64,000 nt of DNA from Pycnopodia helianthoides. Taxonomy: Eukaryota; Echinodermata; Asteroidea; Forcipulatida; Asteriidae. The notes under the pieces are model-generated. The model ran no database searches. It saw only the letters and a list, made by a program, of their open reading frames with translations, and was not told the origin of the DNA. Position 1 is the stretch's first letter, and each line of letters opens with the position of its first letter. Positions 30,803 through 42,900 of the stretch are shown here, in pieces. Both the position numbers and the translations under genes were made by a program. Location: positions 3,915,501 to 3,979,500 of the forward strand of contig CM063260.1 in assembly GCA_032158295.1 (NCBI GenBank), in the 5' to 3' direction.

Positions 30803-30967
30803 CCTCATGGGTCCAACGTTCTCGTACAGTTTCTGTTCTTGCATGACCCTGTCCTTCGGGGCCGCGGCTACATGTGATGGCAATGTGTGACCGCCAAGCG
30901 AGGGCGTCTGCAGCTCATAATGTGCCTTCTTTGTGTTGATGTACTCCCGTCCCGTCTTGAGCGTATT
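30803..30967 (-). CDS. PTPN11: PTPN11 exon 14: C-terminal tail with two YxN sites
   Basis: Acceptor TTCTTCATAG, donor ATGAGG|GTGAGT. It encodes [16 protein letters not shown], then a Pro/Ala/His-rich stretch and [10 protein letters not shown]. Both YxN sites (YIN, YEN) fit Grb2-type SH2 binding after phosphorylation, as known for vertebrate SHP2. The intron that follows begins inside a degenerate GGGCCC-family MITE (about 30650-30795). Confidence 0.88.
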
Positions 30968-33900
30968 CTATGAAGAAAAGATACAACAAGAGTCATTTGT
31001 GTGCTCTAACTTGGTCCCATTGCAAGTTTTATATATCCTTAATGATCAAAATGGCGCTAAGTGTAAAAAAAAAATTAAATCTGGAAACAAAAATCAAATC
31101 CACAATTTTTCACCAATTAACTCCATTGACCAGGAGCTCATGAATATGCAAAAGCAAGTTCTAAGCTGGCGATTTGATACATAAATTTTCATAGACAGCC
31201 TTGGGCCCAGTTCGAAAGAGCTACCAAAGGATAACAAACACTGCATACATAGTTCTTTTTCTAAACAAAAATGGGTTTGGCACCAGTTTATAGAGACAGT
31301 GTCCATTATTGACAACTTGAGACTGGTGCCATGTGTGATTACCAGTGGCCGCTTATGCCTTGGGGACGGCCGAGTCACACCCAACAAAGAGGGCCTCTGC
31401 GCAAAGAAAACCTGTACTTATCCCAGTGCCAAAGACCACCATGTTTGGTGTCGTTACTTCGTTTAGTCACAGTTTCATTTCAGCGATAATAATAATAAAC
31501 CACAAAATATTTTTCAGAATTTTTCACTGAAAAGCTTTGTGAGGTTGGTACGGTAAAAGTTAAGAAAATTATATCATAACTGGTACCCAGCAAATTCTTT
31601 CTCTGCAAATTAAATTGTACGGTTCTGATTGGTTACCTGTTCAGCTTTGACCCTTGTTGTCATGGTTTCAATGTACTGCTGCACGGCCTGGTATACGAAC
31701 TTGTACTGCGCTTCTGTTTGAACCAACCCTGACCGCTGGCGTCTGACTTGCCGAATCGTATTGAAAATGTCAATTTCACAATCCAGACCTTCGAGAGATA
31801 AAACAAATATCCGTATTAGAAAAGTTCATTGACCCCCAACTCCCTAGTGTCTTTGGATTGAGAACCTCCTATTTTCTCAAATATATTCCACTCAACATCT
31901 GTATTGGTGTTGCCTGTTCCAATGATCAGCAATTGTTATTTTGGCTTCAGATACCAAATCCTACAAAGTCAGACAACCTCCTGAATAGGATTTTGGAGGA
32001 TTTGGGACCAAAGGCTTTACAAGCATGTTTATCAAATACTTGTTGGTGCAATCTTACAGATAAAGTATGCTACAAGGTCTTGACCCTGTATGAAATAGTC
32101 ATGACCCTGCATGAATAGGTCATGACCCTGCAAGAATAGGTCATGATCCTGCAAGAATAGGTCATGATCCTGCAAGAATAGGTCATGATCCTGCAAGAAT
32201 AGGTCATGATCCTGCAAGAATAGGTCATGATCCTGTATGACATAAACCTATTCCTCTCGGCTCTACAACAATCTAAACAGTAACACAGAAAGTTTTGAAG
32301 CAGCAAACACTACAAATATACATGATGGAAAATCTAGACTATAACTCACATCAAATTCCGACATGTTTAGGTCAAAGGTCACAACTCACCGTGTTGGTTA
32401 ATGAGATTAAGAATGATGTCGATTACGATGAAGGTGCCCGTCCGTCCAATACCAGCACTGCAATAGGAAAGAAGCAGGGTCCCAGTATGAGTGCTTTATT
32501 GTAATGTGAAGAGAACCCTTGATGGGAAAAAACACCAAAGGATACACTTTGGATATTGAAACCGGCAGCCATTTTGGATTCGCTGTTGCACATTTTTGGT
32601 TAGCTGGTTCTGGTAACTGAATTGTTTTGACATACACAACCACTGGTGACCAATTAGTTTGACTACTCAAAGCGTGAAGCACACATTCTTATTAACAACA
32701 CGCATGTATTCAGAGGCCGGTTAAGTACATGCAAACTCTATTATCACCCTTAAGGTCTCATTTTGGAACAAAACAAATAATCAAAAATTTCTAACTTGTT
32801 GAATTGCCAAAAATCGCTGAGGTCGGTTAATAAATGCTCAAGTTCTTGGTCTTTGTTTCCTGTAAACTCAACCAGATGGCACTGTATACATGTAGGTGTT
32901 TGTCATATCCATAGAGCTATATATATTGACTAGAGCGCTAACACCCCGTTATACACGCACTAAGGTTTTGAAGCCGTGTGGGCGCATCCATGTTTATGTA
33001 CAAACCAATACAAACGCTTGAAATTTTGTACGGCAATTGTACGGCTATTTGCATGATAAAGCGTTTGTTCTTTTCTATGCGTCATCGAACCAAATATGCA
33101 GCAAATGAGAACGCACAATCTGCTAATGAGCGTACAAACTGCGAGCGTCATGTGCGTCATGTTTAACATGTGCGTTTGCGCATATACGTTTTTTTTTTGA
33201 GTTCGTCATTCTTGCCGGCATATTGTGTATGCTTGAAGCAGATTTCGTTTTTTCCCCTTGACATCTTGAAGCATTGAATCCTCCCAAACAAGGCTTTAGT
33301 TCTACTCAGCATTTTTCCTAAGACGTAAGTAACAACATCAGAGAATCACCTACTACATATTTTTTTAAGACATCACTAAAATCACCTGTTTACAAGAGCA
33401 ATGATCGTTAGATTAAATATGGCGCGTACGTAAGCGCGCACGCCGAATGCAAAATTTTCGCGGCCATGTGTGTTCTCTTAAAATTAAAATCGTTCCGTAG
33501 TCACGCAACACATCAAACATGACTGCGCCCAGGGTGGCTTCTAAACTCAGAGCAAGTTAGCGCTCTAGTCAATATATATAGCTCTATGGTCATATCAGAT
33601 ATATCCACTTCCAATTTCAGAGGACGTTACTTTCCCGGCTTTGGAAAGAATCAATCTTTCTTGATTTCTAAGGGAGAGACTCAAAAGTTGTGCACATTGT
33701 AGGCGCAAAAGAACCTTCTCGTGGGCACACGCCTGCAATCCATTGGACCCCCAGAGCATTCTGCCGATTTAAAACGTGCCGCCAGTACGACAGAACAGTC
33801 CATGTGCAATGGTAAGGAAAGCAAGGAGTTAGAGGCCGATGACTGCAACTGCAAACACACCCAAAGCTATAAAAGCTCTTTTAAGTTTAAGATTCTGATG

Positions 33901-36900
33901 GGTGATTTGGATTTTTGAAGATTTTACCTGCAGTGAACGACGATTGGTCCGGCGCCCGGTATCTCATCCTGTTTCATGTTGATGTCGTGGAGGAAGCTGA
34001 GCACCCGACTAGGCTCCGAGGGGACACCGTGATCCGGCCAACTCTTAAAGTGGAAGTGGTAAACTGCTCTAGTCTCCTCAGCCTGCAGGGATCAAGAAAA
34101 ACAAAATCTTGAAGGTTTCTCGTTTAGTTCTGGAGATGAAGTCGAAACTGACTCGATATCTTTTTACTGAGCTTGAAGAAACATGTGAAATTTGGCGGGG
34201 AACCAAGTCACAGTCAATATACATTACATGGTATTTATGCTGGTAACCTGTTTTGTGAGGTTTCATTTGTAACATTTGTAATTGGGAAAGTGCTGAAAAT
34301 GGTCATTAGCACTTTTTTTTTTTCTGCTGAGAAATTTTTTTGCAGTGAACCAGTCACAATCACCATACATTACATGGTCTTTGGCTGGTAACCTATTTCG
34401 TCGGTCGCTTACATGCTCTTTGTGTGTGAGTGCAAACTCTCTCAGATCGTAGTCCTCCTTCAGCTGCTCGCTGATGTAAGTAACAGTCAGTTTCCCCCTC
34501 TCTATCTTCCTGTCGGGATCTGGCCAGTAACGGACACATTTGTTCTGAAAACAAGTAAGAGAGCGATACATTTTATACACCACAGATCTTCACCTCACTC
34601 TTAACCAAATCAGACAACATTCAGTAACTCAACACCCAAACTGTTGGACTCTGATTATGGTGGTATGCCTGATCCCATGTAAAGCATAATCAGTTTACTA
34701 GTGCAGTCCTCAATCCAACACCATTTAGTAACTCAACACCCAAAGTGATGGACTCTGATTATGGTGGTATGCCTGATCCCATGTAAAGCATAATCAGTTT
34801 ACTAGTGCAGTCCTCAATCCAACACCATTTAGTAACTCAACACCCAAAGTGATGGACTCTGATTATGGTGGTATGCCTGATCCCATGTAAAGCATAATCA
34901 GTTTACTAGTGCAGTCCTCAATCCAACACCATTAGTAACTCAACACCCAAAGTGATGGACTCTGATTATGGTGGTATGCCTGATCCCATGTAAAGCATAA
35001 TCAGTTTACTAGTGCAGTCCTTAGTACAACTCCTTTCAGTGACTCAACACCAAAACTGTTGGACTCTGATTATGGTGGCATGCCTGATGTTATGCAAAAA
35101 GCAGTTTTACATAAATGTTTTTTTGTGGGTTATTAGAGGCGGGATATTTTCGGTAGTAGATTGGATTTTTTAACTCTCGAAAAAGGTAGTAGATTGGATT
35201 TTTTAACTCTCGAAAAAGATTGCCTCAAATCACAGTTGCAGGGTCTCTGCTGATTGGACACCCCCCCCCCCACCTCCATCATCGCTCCTCACCTTTCCTC
35301 TTTCCACTTCTTTGGTGGTCATGACGATAACTCTGGAATTTTCCTGCCAGACCATCCTCCAGAGGTCGACGATGGTATCTTTGAGGCAGCCCTGCGTGGC
35401 GATGTAGCGTTTCTGCTTCTCGCAGCTGTTGTCCATCCGTTCTACATTCTCCCCAGCTTGGATTGCAAGTTGGTTCTGCTGTAAGGCTAAGGCCAGCTAC
35501 GTCAGACACAGAGAGAGAGAGAGAGAGAGAGAGAGTGAGGGAAACATATTTAAAACAGCAATCTCGTGTACTCGTCACAAACTAACTCAGCAAGGGCGTT
35601 CAGGTTGGCTTAGTGGTTACTTCCCCGCCTTTCACCTCAGCGGACCGAGGTTCGAATCCCGCTTTTGACCAGAGCCTTTCATGTAAATTAGGTATTCAGT
35701 CCCTACCTGACAGAGTGGGCTCTCACCCCCCCCCCCTCTCCCTGTTGGGGTTTTCCTACCATATCAAAAAACCTGATATTTCCTGTCGTCGTCTCTACAC
35801 AGGTATCTTCTGGCTAATAGTGCAGGGCACTTTTGAGGGTTCCTGGGTTTCACAACCACAAAGACATAATAAAAGATAATAATAAAAGTAGTGCTCAAAA
35901 AAACTACAGCGTGTAACAACAGACCATTCTGGTTGTAAACACAAGTTCTCAACTTAAATTTCACAAAATGTTTTTGTGAAAATAACCTCACTAATCCAAC
36001 TTACTTCTTTAGAGTAGACAGAACACTTTTTGCAACAGCTGAAAATAACAGCAATGTGAACCCCCCACCATGCCAAAAACAGGCAGTTCTTAAAAAACAG
36101 TGAAAAAGGTACTAAATGTGAAGCGGACCGAAACATCAGCCATGACACAAATGACGTGATGTCTTAATCATTCAATATGTTGAGAAACGCAAGGCTTAAA
36201 TCAGTTGTAATTTCAAAGCTCTTATTTTCATCTACATGTATTTGATGAGCAAATGTACCCAGTTTTGCATTTTGACAAGTGCCAGGTTTCAGCATGGATG
36301 CAAGTCTCATCAAACTGCCAAGCATGCCAATTTGCTAAGCAGGGGACCAGCCAAAATGAAATGATCTATATTGCATGAGACTGGTTCCCTTCAGATGTAA
36401 TCGACTTTAAAGCGAGGCTGTCTTACTAAGCAAAAATACTTAGCAGCTCAGAATAGGACCACACTGAAAAGAATGTTTTGTAAGCACCTGTTTTTAAAAG
36501 TATGGGGCGTATTCGTAGCTACAACTGAAACCTGCACTTCCAGCAGCATTTTAGTTTGGAAAACACTTGTTTCTCTTTCTCTTCCTGTGTTGTCCTCCCA
36601 TCTTTGTTTTCCAGGAGGAACTCTTGCTATTAAAATATTCTATTGCATTTTCATGGCAAAAGTGAAAGACAAACCTGACGGATCAGTTGTAAACTCAGAT
36701 TTGATGACCTATACCTCAAGTTTTTTCTCCATTCCATTAATTAAAGGAACATTACAGAATTGGTTTTTGCTAACAAAACAGTTGCTGGCAGTAAGCACTT
36801 TATGTAATCCACCATATACATAAACTGACAAGCCTGTAGAAGTTTGAGATCGATCGGCCATCTGGGTCACGAGAAAATAGTGAAAAACCGATTACACATT

Positions 36901-39900
36901 TGCATGAAATCATATAGATTCAACAAATGAATAAAACGCTCACTGAGCGATAAACTCCAATCGGAAAATTAGTTTAATCATTTCTCATCAAATATGGCAT
37001 TTCAGACAGATATATTTCAAGGGATGTTTTCTACTATCTATCATCATCGTTAGACAGTGAAAGTTTTATGTAAATCTGTGATCAAAAAGTATATTTTACA
37101 AGTTTTTTCTTACCAAACCTGTAATGTTCCAAAAAATAATTAATATTTTGAAATGGGCTGAAATAAGCTTAACCATTGTCAAAATAAAATATGAAAAATA
37201 GGTTGAACAATAGAGAGTGTTGAGAGCATTGTTAACCTACTTTCATTAATAGCAATGAATACACTCCTCTCTTAAAAATGTAAAGTTATGAGAAACTGCC
37301 TTGGACGGTGAAAGCTAAATTGATTTGTTACTAGAAGGGGGTGAAAATAACAGTCAACCGACCACCAGGATATCCAATGAGCAAAACACAGCTGCTTTCA
37401 GACAAGCGCGTGGACCAGACAAAGCCATACAAGTGTTTGGAAGCGCTGAGGAACTACATGAGGGTTTGGCATACTGGTATGCTTACTCTCTTTGAATCAA
37501 GATAAGGTGCAACATTGGAATGTTGGCAAAACTGCTGCTACTGGTATGCTTACTCTCTTTGAATCAAGATAAGGTGCAACATTGGAATGTTGGCAAAACT
37601 GCTGCTACTGGTATGCTTACTCTCTTTGATACAAGATGAGGTGCAACATTGGAATGTTGGCAAAACTGCTGCTACTGGTATGCTTACTCTCTTTGAATCA
37701 AGATGAGGTGCAACATTGGAATGTTGGCAAAACTGCTGCTACTGGTATGCTTACTCTCTTTGAATCAAGATGAGGTGCAACATTGGAATGTTGGCAAAAC
37801 TGCTGCTACTGATATGCTTACTCTCTTTAAAGCAAGATAAGGTGCAACATTGGAATGTTGGCAAAACTGCTGCTACTGGTATGCTTACTCTCTTTGAATC
37901 AAGATAAGGTGCAACATTGGAATGTTGGCAAAACTGCTGCTACTGGTATGCTTACTCTCTTTGATACAAGATGAGGTGCAACATTGGAATGTTGGCAAAA
38001 CTGCTGCTACTGGTATGCTTACTCTCTTTGAATCAAGATGAGGTGCAACATTGGAATGTTGGCAAAACTGCTGCTACTGGTATGCTTACTCTCTTTGAAT
38101 CAAGATGAGGTGCAACATTGGAATGTTGGCAAAACTGCTGCTACTGGTATGCTTACTCTCTTTGAATCAAGATGAGGTGCAACATTGGAATGTTGGCAAA
38201 ACTGCTGCTACTGGTATGCTTACTCTCTTTGAATCAAGATAAGGTGCAACATTGGAATGTTGGCAAAACTGCTGCTACTGGTATGCTTACTCTCTTTGTA
38301 TCAAGATTCATATAAATTTCACGATCCACCGAAGAAATCTCATAGTTTGTTTGTAAATAATGGGCCGAGTATGTGCATGTGACCATGGGTGGTGAACATG
38401 ATTGACTTCATAAATAATGCAAAAGAAACATGAAAGATGCACACGCAATTTTTAAGCAACTAACTGATGAATGTTCATCAAGCAGGATTGCGTTATACAC
38501 ACACAATGAAGGTGCTCAACTTATAAATGAAAATTTGACATGAATCTGATTTTCTTTATATTACCTCATCATTTATGCGGGACCATTGACCTATGAACCC
38601 ACATGTACAAGGTTATGACAAGAAATCTTCAATTGACCGAATCACTGATCATTTTGAAGAATTCTCAGAAATGTACATGTTTGCAGCTCCAGGGATGCCA
38701 TGATTTTTTTTTTTACCTAAGCCATGTCGACTCATTTGATTGAATATGTCGACTTGTCGTTGTCATAATTTACGGATCCTACCGATGGGTGCAAATCCCA
38801 CCTGAAGGTAATTTGCCTGTGGCTTTTGCTTTTTTTTCCCAGGAAAAACAGCTTTTTAAAATAAGTTTGTTTATCTTGAGATGAATCTTAGCGCTTACGA
38901 GAGAAACAAACACACACATTATAACAAATCTTGACAAAAGTTGTTTCAAGGACAACTAGGGGAAAAAAAGCCACCGCAAAGCCATGTATGATGCATTAGT
39001 GAGTTAATGTTTTTGTTCTTTTCCTGCTTTGTAAAAAATGGAAAGCTGAAAAAAGATGGAATGAAAACTGTTTTTTTTAAGGAGAGAAAACATTGGCTGG
39101 ATGGAGAGAAGGGGGGGGGGGGGATACATACCCCAGCGTCGATTGTGCATGCTTCTTTAATCTAACAATTGAACAGAAATACTATAAGCTGTGATGGCAA
39201 CAAAATAACAAGAAACCATACACTCCAAAATAAAACTTCTGACGGAGGGAAGCAGAAGAATGGAACTTGTTGTTAAATTCAAAAAATAAAAAGACTTTGT
39301 TTTTGAATTTGAAAAACTGTTAAACTGTTAGTTTGCTAAAATCAAACTGAGATCATACGATGTGACCACAAAGCAGTACCCGTTGTGATTTTTGTCTGTT
39401 CAAACCATTGCAAAATTAAACTGAGGTTTGGAAAAGAAAAGATGTGGCACTGTGTGCAATGAAAATTTAGAACTTGGCGCTGAAAAAAATGAGTTTGTCT
39501 CAGCAGCAAAATGTTTACAAGAACTAGAAATAGCTGTGCTATTCTGGGGTTTCGTTTTTAGTAGACCTTTCCATCGTTGTTTAAAGGCACAGTACACGTT
39601 TGGTAATGACTCTGAAAATTAATGGCAATAAGAAGAGGAAGTACAGCAGCCTTGGGTAGTATAATGAATTTTGAGAAACTTTTAACATCAAAGTACTGTA
39701 AAAGAAAATATATTACTTTTTATTCCCCAAATTGGAATCTCAGACTGTGTATTCCTATGGGTTTTTCTGTAATATCTCAAGGACGCGACCACCTTTTGAA
39801 GTGAAATTTTCACAGGTTAGTTTTATTGTATGTACCTACATTTATATAGGATTAACACAATCAGTAGGCCCAATTACCAAACGTGTACGGTGCCTTTAAC

Positions 39901-42900
39901 AAACCGCCCTGGTATGGACGGCCGAATGTTAGCAAAACATTCAATCATGTTAACAGATGTTGTGACCAAGTTTAACATTTCTACAAACTTTCAATTAAAA
40001 AAAACCCAATACATCCCATGATTGGTTGCTTGTTTCCAACAATTTCAACACTATTTTTGAATATTCGTGTAACATTGTTACCAACTGTGGCTATCTGTTT
40101 CTGCTTTGCATTTGTGGCTTTCCATAGTTTTCCAACCTTGGTTGGCAGCAACTCGGGCTGTGACGTTGCAATGGAAAGGTCTATAGGGGACCTTTTGTTT
40201 ATCTTAACCCTTACCCTCCCCAAATCCTTCTATATCTACTTTGCCAAAATGAAGAATTCAGATGGACTGAGGGGCTGTAGGCCCCAAAAAACAATCACTG
40301 GGCCAGGCATTCTTATCTATCCAAGTCCAAACAATTTGGTGTGGATTGACATAGGAGAGGAGAATATTGGAGTATTGAGGTCACCTGGGCCCAATTTCAT
40401 AGAGCTGCTAAGCACAAAATTTTGCTTAGCATGAAATTTCTTCATTGATAAAAACAGGATTACCAACCAAATTTCCACGTGATTTTCAGGATAAGCAAAC
40501 AACAGCTGAATACCAGTTACAGGCAATATGCAACACATGGAAATTTGGTTGGTAACCCTGTTTTTATCAAGGAAGAAATTTCATGCTAAGCAAATTTTTG
40601 TGCTTAGCAGCTCTATGAAATTGGGCCCTGTAGGCAAAAAGGCCTCTGGGGTAAGCTTGTAAATAAGAAATTTCTGAAAGTCTTTCACTAGTCAGGAGAC
40701 TGAGCATGAATGTTGTTATCTTTGCCTTGTACAACGCGGGTACCACACAGTCATACTTACATCAATATAATTAGCGTTGATGTAGTCTCCACCTTCATTG
40801 TCTCTTAGAATAACTCTGGAGTCCTCAACTAAACAAAGCAAAAAAGAAGAAAATAATGCATGCAAATTTAAGTTCCTCTCGGGGTATTTGGACAAGGAAG
40901 TCTCTAATATCGAGCAAAGGCTTTCAGGGTCATGTAACAAGAGACACTAAGCCGTTTGAGAGTTAGATTTTAACAATGTCTGGTACAATGACTTCCTTAG
41001 TTAGAGGTTACACATTGTGCCACTTAAATTAGAAATCCTCTGACTAGAGACAGTTGCTATGTCACACGGTTCAGGGAAAAAAAAATTCCTTTCATAAATT
41101 TTCATGGCTAAATTTCACCTTCCCAGCAATATGATATTATTAACTGCATTAAACTAAAGCATTGAAGAAAACTGACTCACACGCCGTAAAAAAAATAAAT
41201 ATGGTTGAGACCAACTTGGTCCCGGAAATGTAAATACGCACTAGACTTGCAACAGTCTATTCGTACAAGGCCTTATGATTATTTTATTTTTTTGTTATTA
41301 AGTATTATTTATACAGGCTAGCCCCATCAGTGTGAAACAATGTTCTCCCTGGGGCTCTGTAGAAAAAGCAATACACAGAACAAGGGAAAAAAAATTGAAA
41401 AAACTAATGAAAGAACAAACCCCATGTAAAGCAACAACAGCAATCTAAATCTTAGACTCACATGGTAGAATATTTCTGTATCTGTTCTTGGCTTTGTTCT
41501 CAGGTTCATCGCCATGTCGCTTCAGAAGATGCTTGGCGTCTAGTTGCTGTAACGCCTACACAAAAGAAATGAACAATCAAATTCATTATTAGGCTATTAG
41601 TTGGTTGTACCCCTTCCTCCAACGTTTGTAAAGCACTGTGCACTCAATCAATCTATTTATTTATTTATTTATTTCCTCTTATTTAACCAGGGTAGCCCCA
41701 TCAGTTATCAAAGAACTGTTCTCCAGAGTCCTTGGAAAAAAATCCACAGGCATATTACTCGGGTGGGATTCGAACCCCAGGCCTGGAATTACACGGAGGC
41801 CGTGGCCTCCTTTGCCCTGGTCTTGGCCTTGCTGCCCCTTCCAAAGTTTCCCATAGATGTTAAGATTTACCAATGGAAATGCCCCTTTGCAAAATGAAAA
41901 TGGCCTTGCCCTCTCGAAGATTGAAACTCCAGGCCTGGAACCCACGACCTTTGTCATTCCAGAGCAATGTCTCATCAACTCATAGAGTTATATAGAAGAA
42001 CTAGAGGCGCACTAGCCAAGTTACGTGACTCGTCGCGCGGGTGGTGCGGCCATGTTTTAAGCACCACTACCATTACTTTACTGTACGCAAAACAACAACA
42101 TGAAAACCGAGCGCGTGATGCGTGCATTTTCCATACGCACATCGTATACTTCGTACTCAATTTTGCCCTCTAAAAAATGGCGCTAGTGTCTCCTTGCGGT
42201 CCCGGCGCGTTTGTGCAGGCAGTATTGCCAGTGCGCCCTCTAGTTCTTATATATAACTCTATGCATCAACTAGACATCTATTGAATTATTCGCCTACTTG
42301 ATAACATTTTCCAGTGGGCTAAACAACCCTTCAAAATCATTTTAATTGCATGGGTCGCAAATGGTGGATCATCTGTGCACTGTGTAGATGCATTCACCAC
42401 ATGATATGATAGTGCAGGCCTGTACAGTTTACCCGCCACGCAAAACCACAGCGGACGATATTGATTGGTCAGATAGTAAGAGGGTTGACTGTGTAGTGTG
42501 TATAAATGTAGATCTTGCATTTACCACATAATATCATATTGAAGGGCTGGCATAGTTTATCTACATGTAACATTCAAAACCACAATGGATAATATTAATG
42601 GTCATGAAGTAGGAGGTCAACTCGGTACATGTATCTACATGCTGCTACAGGGCAATACAAAAGGAAAGAACAATTGATGTCATCGTTGAAAACTCTGTTA
42701 AGTTTACTGCAACGCCTAGAAAGGAAAGAGGAAGCCTTTTTTTAAACCAGGGTTTTCCTGTTTTTAGAGGTCCCAGAGGTCAACAGTATTCTCACAGTAC
42801 ATTGTATGTTTATGCGTGTCTTGGCCGAGCGGTTCAAGAGCACCCGACTCCAGCTCTGGTGTTTCTGATCAGCAGAATGTGGGTTCGAGTCCTGGTCGTG

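Noticed and set aside
32032..32306. Repetitive ORFs (QDHDLFL / RIMTYSC repeats)
   Set aside because: A 21-bp tandem repeat keeps several frames open by chance. It lies between two well-defined PTPN11 exons.
37470..38312. CRISPR-like array
   Set aside because: The 67-bp units are contiguous and nearly identical throughout, with no unique spacers. This is a eukaryotic minisatellite.
40018..40434. 138-codon + strand ORF
   Set aside because: Its C-terminus is translation of the GGGCCC-family MITE (the PGPNFIELL peptide recurs wherever that MITE end is read) and the rest has no family resemblance.
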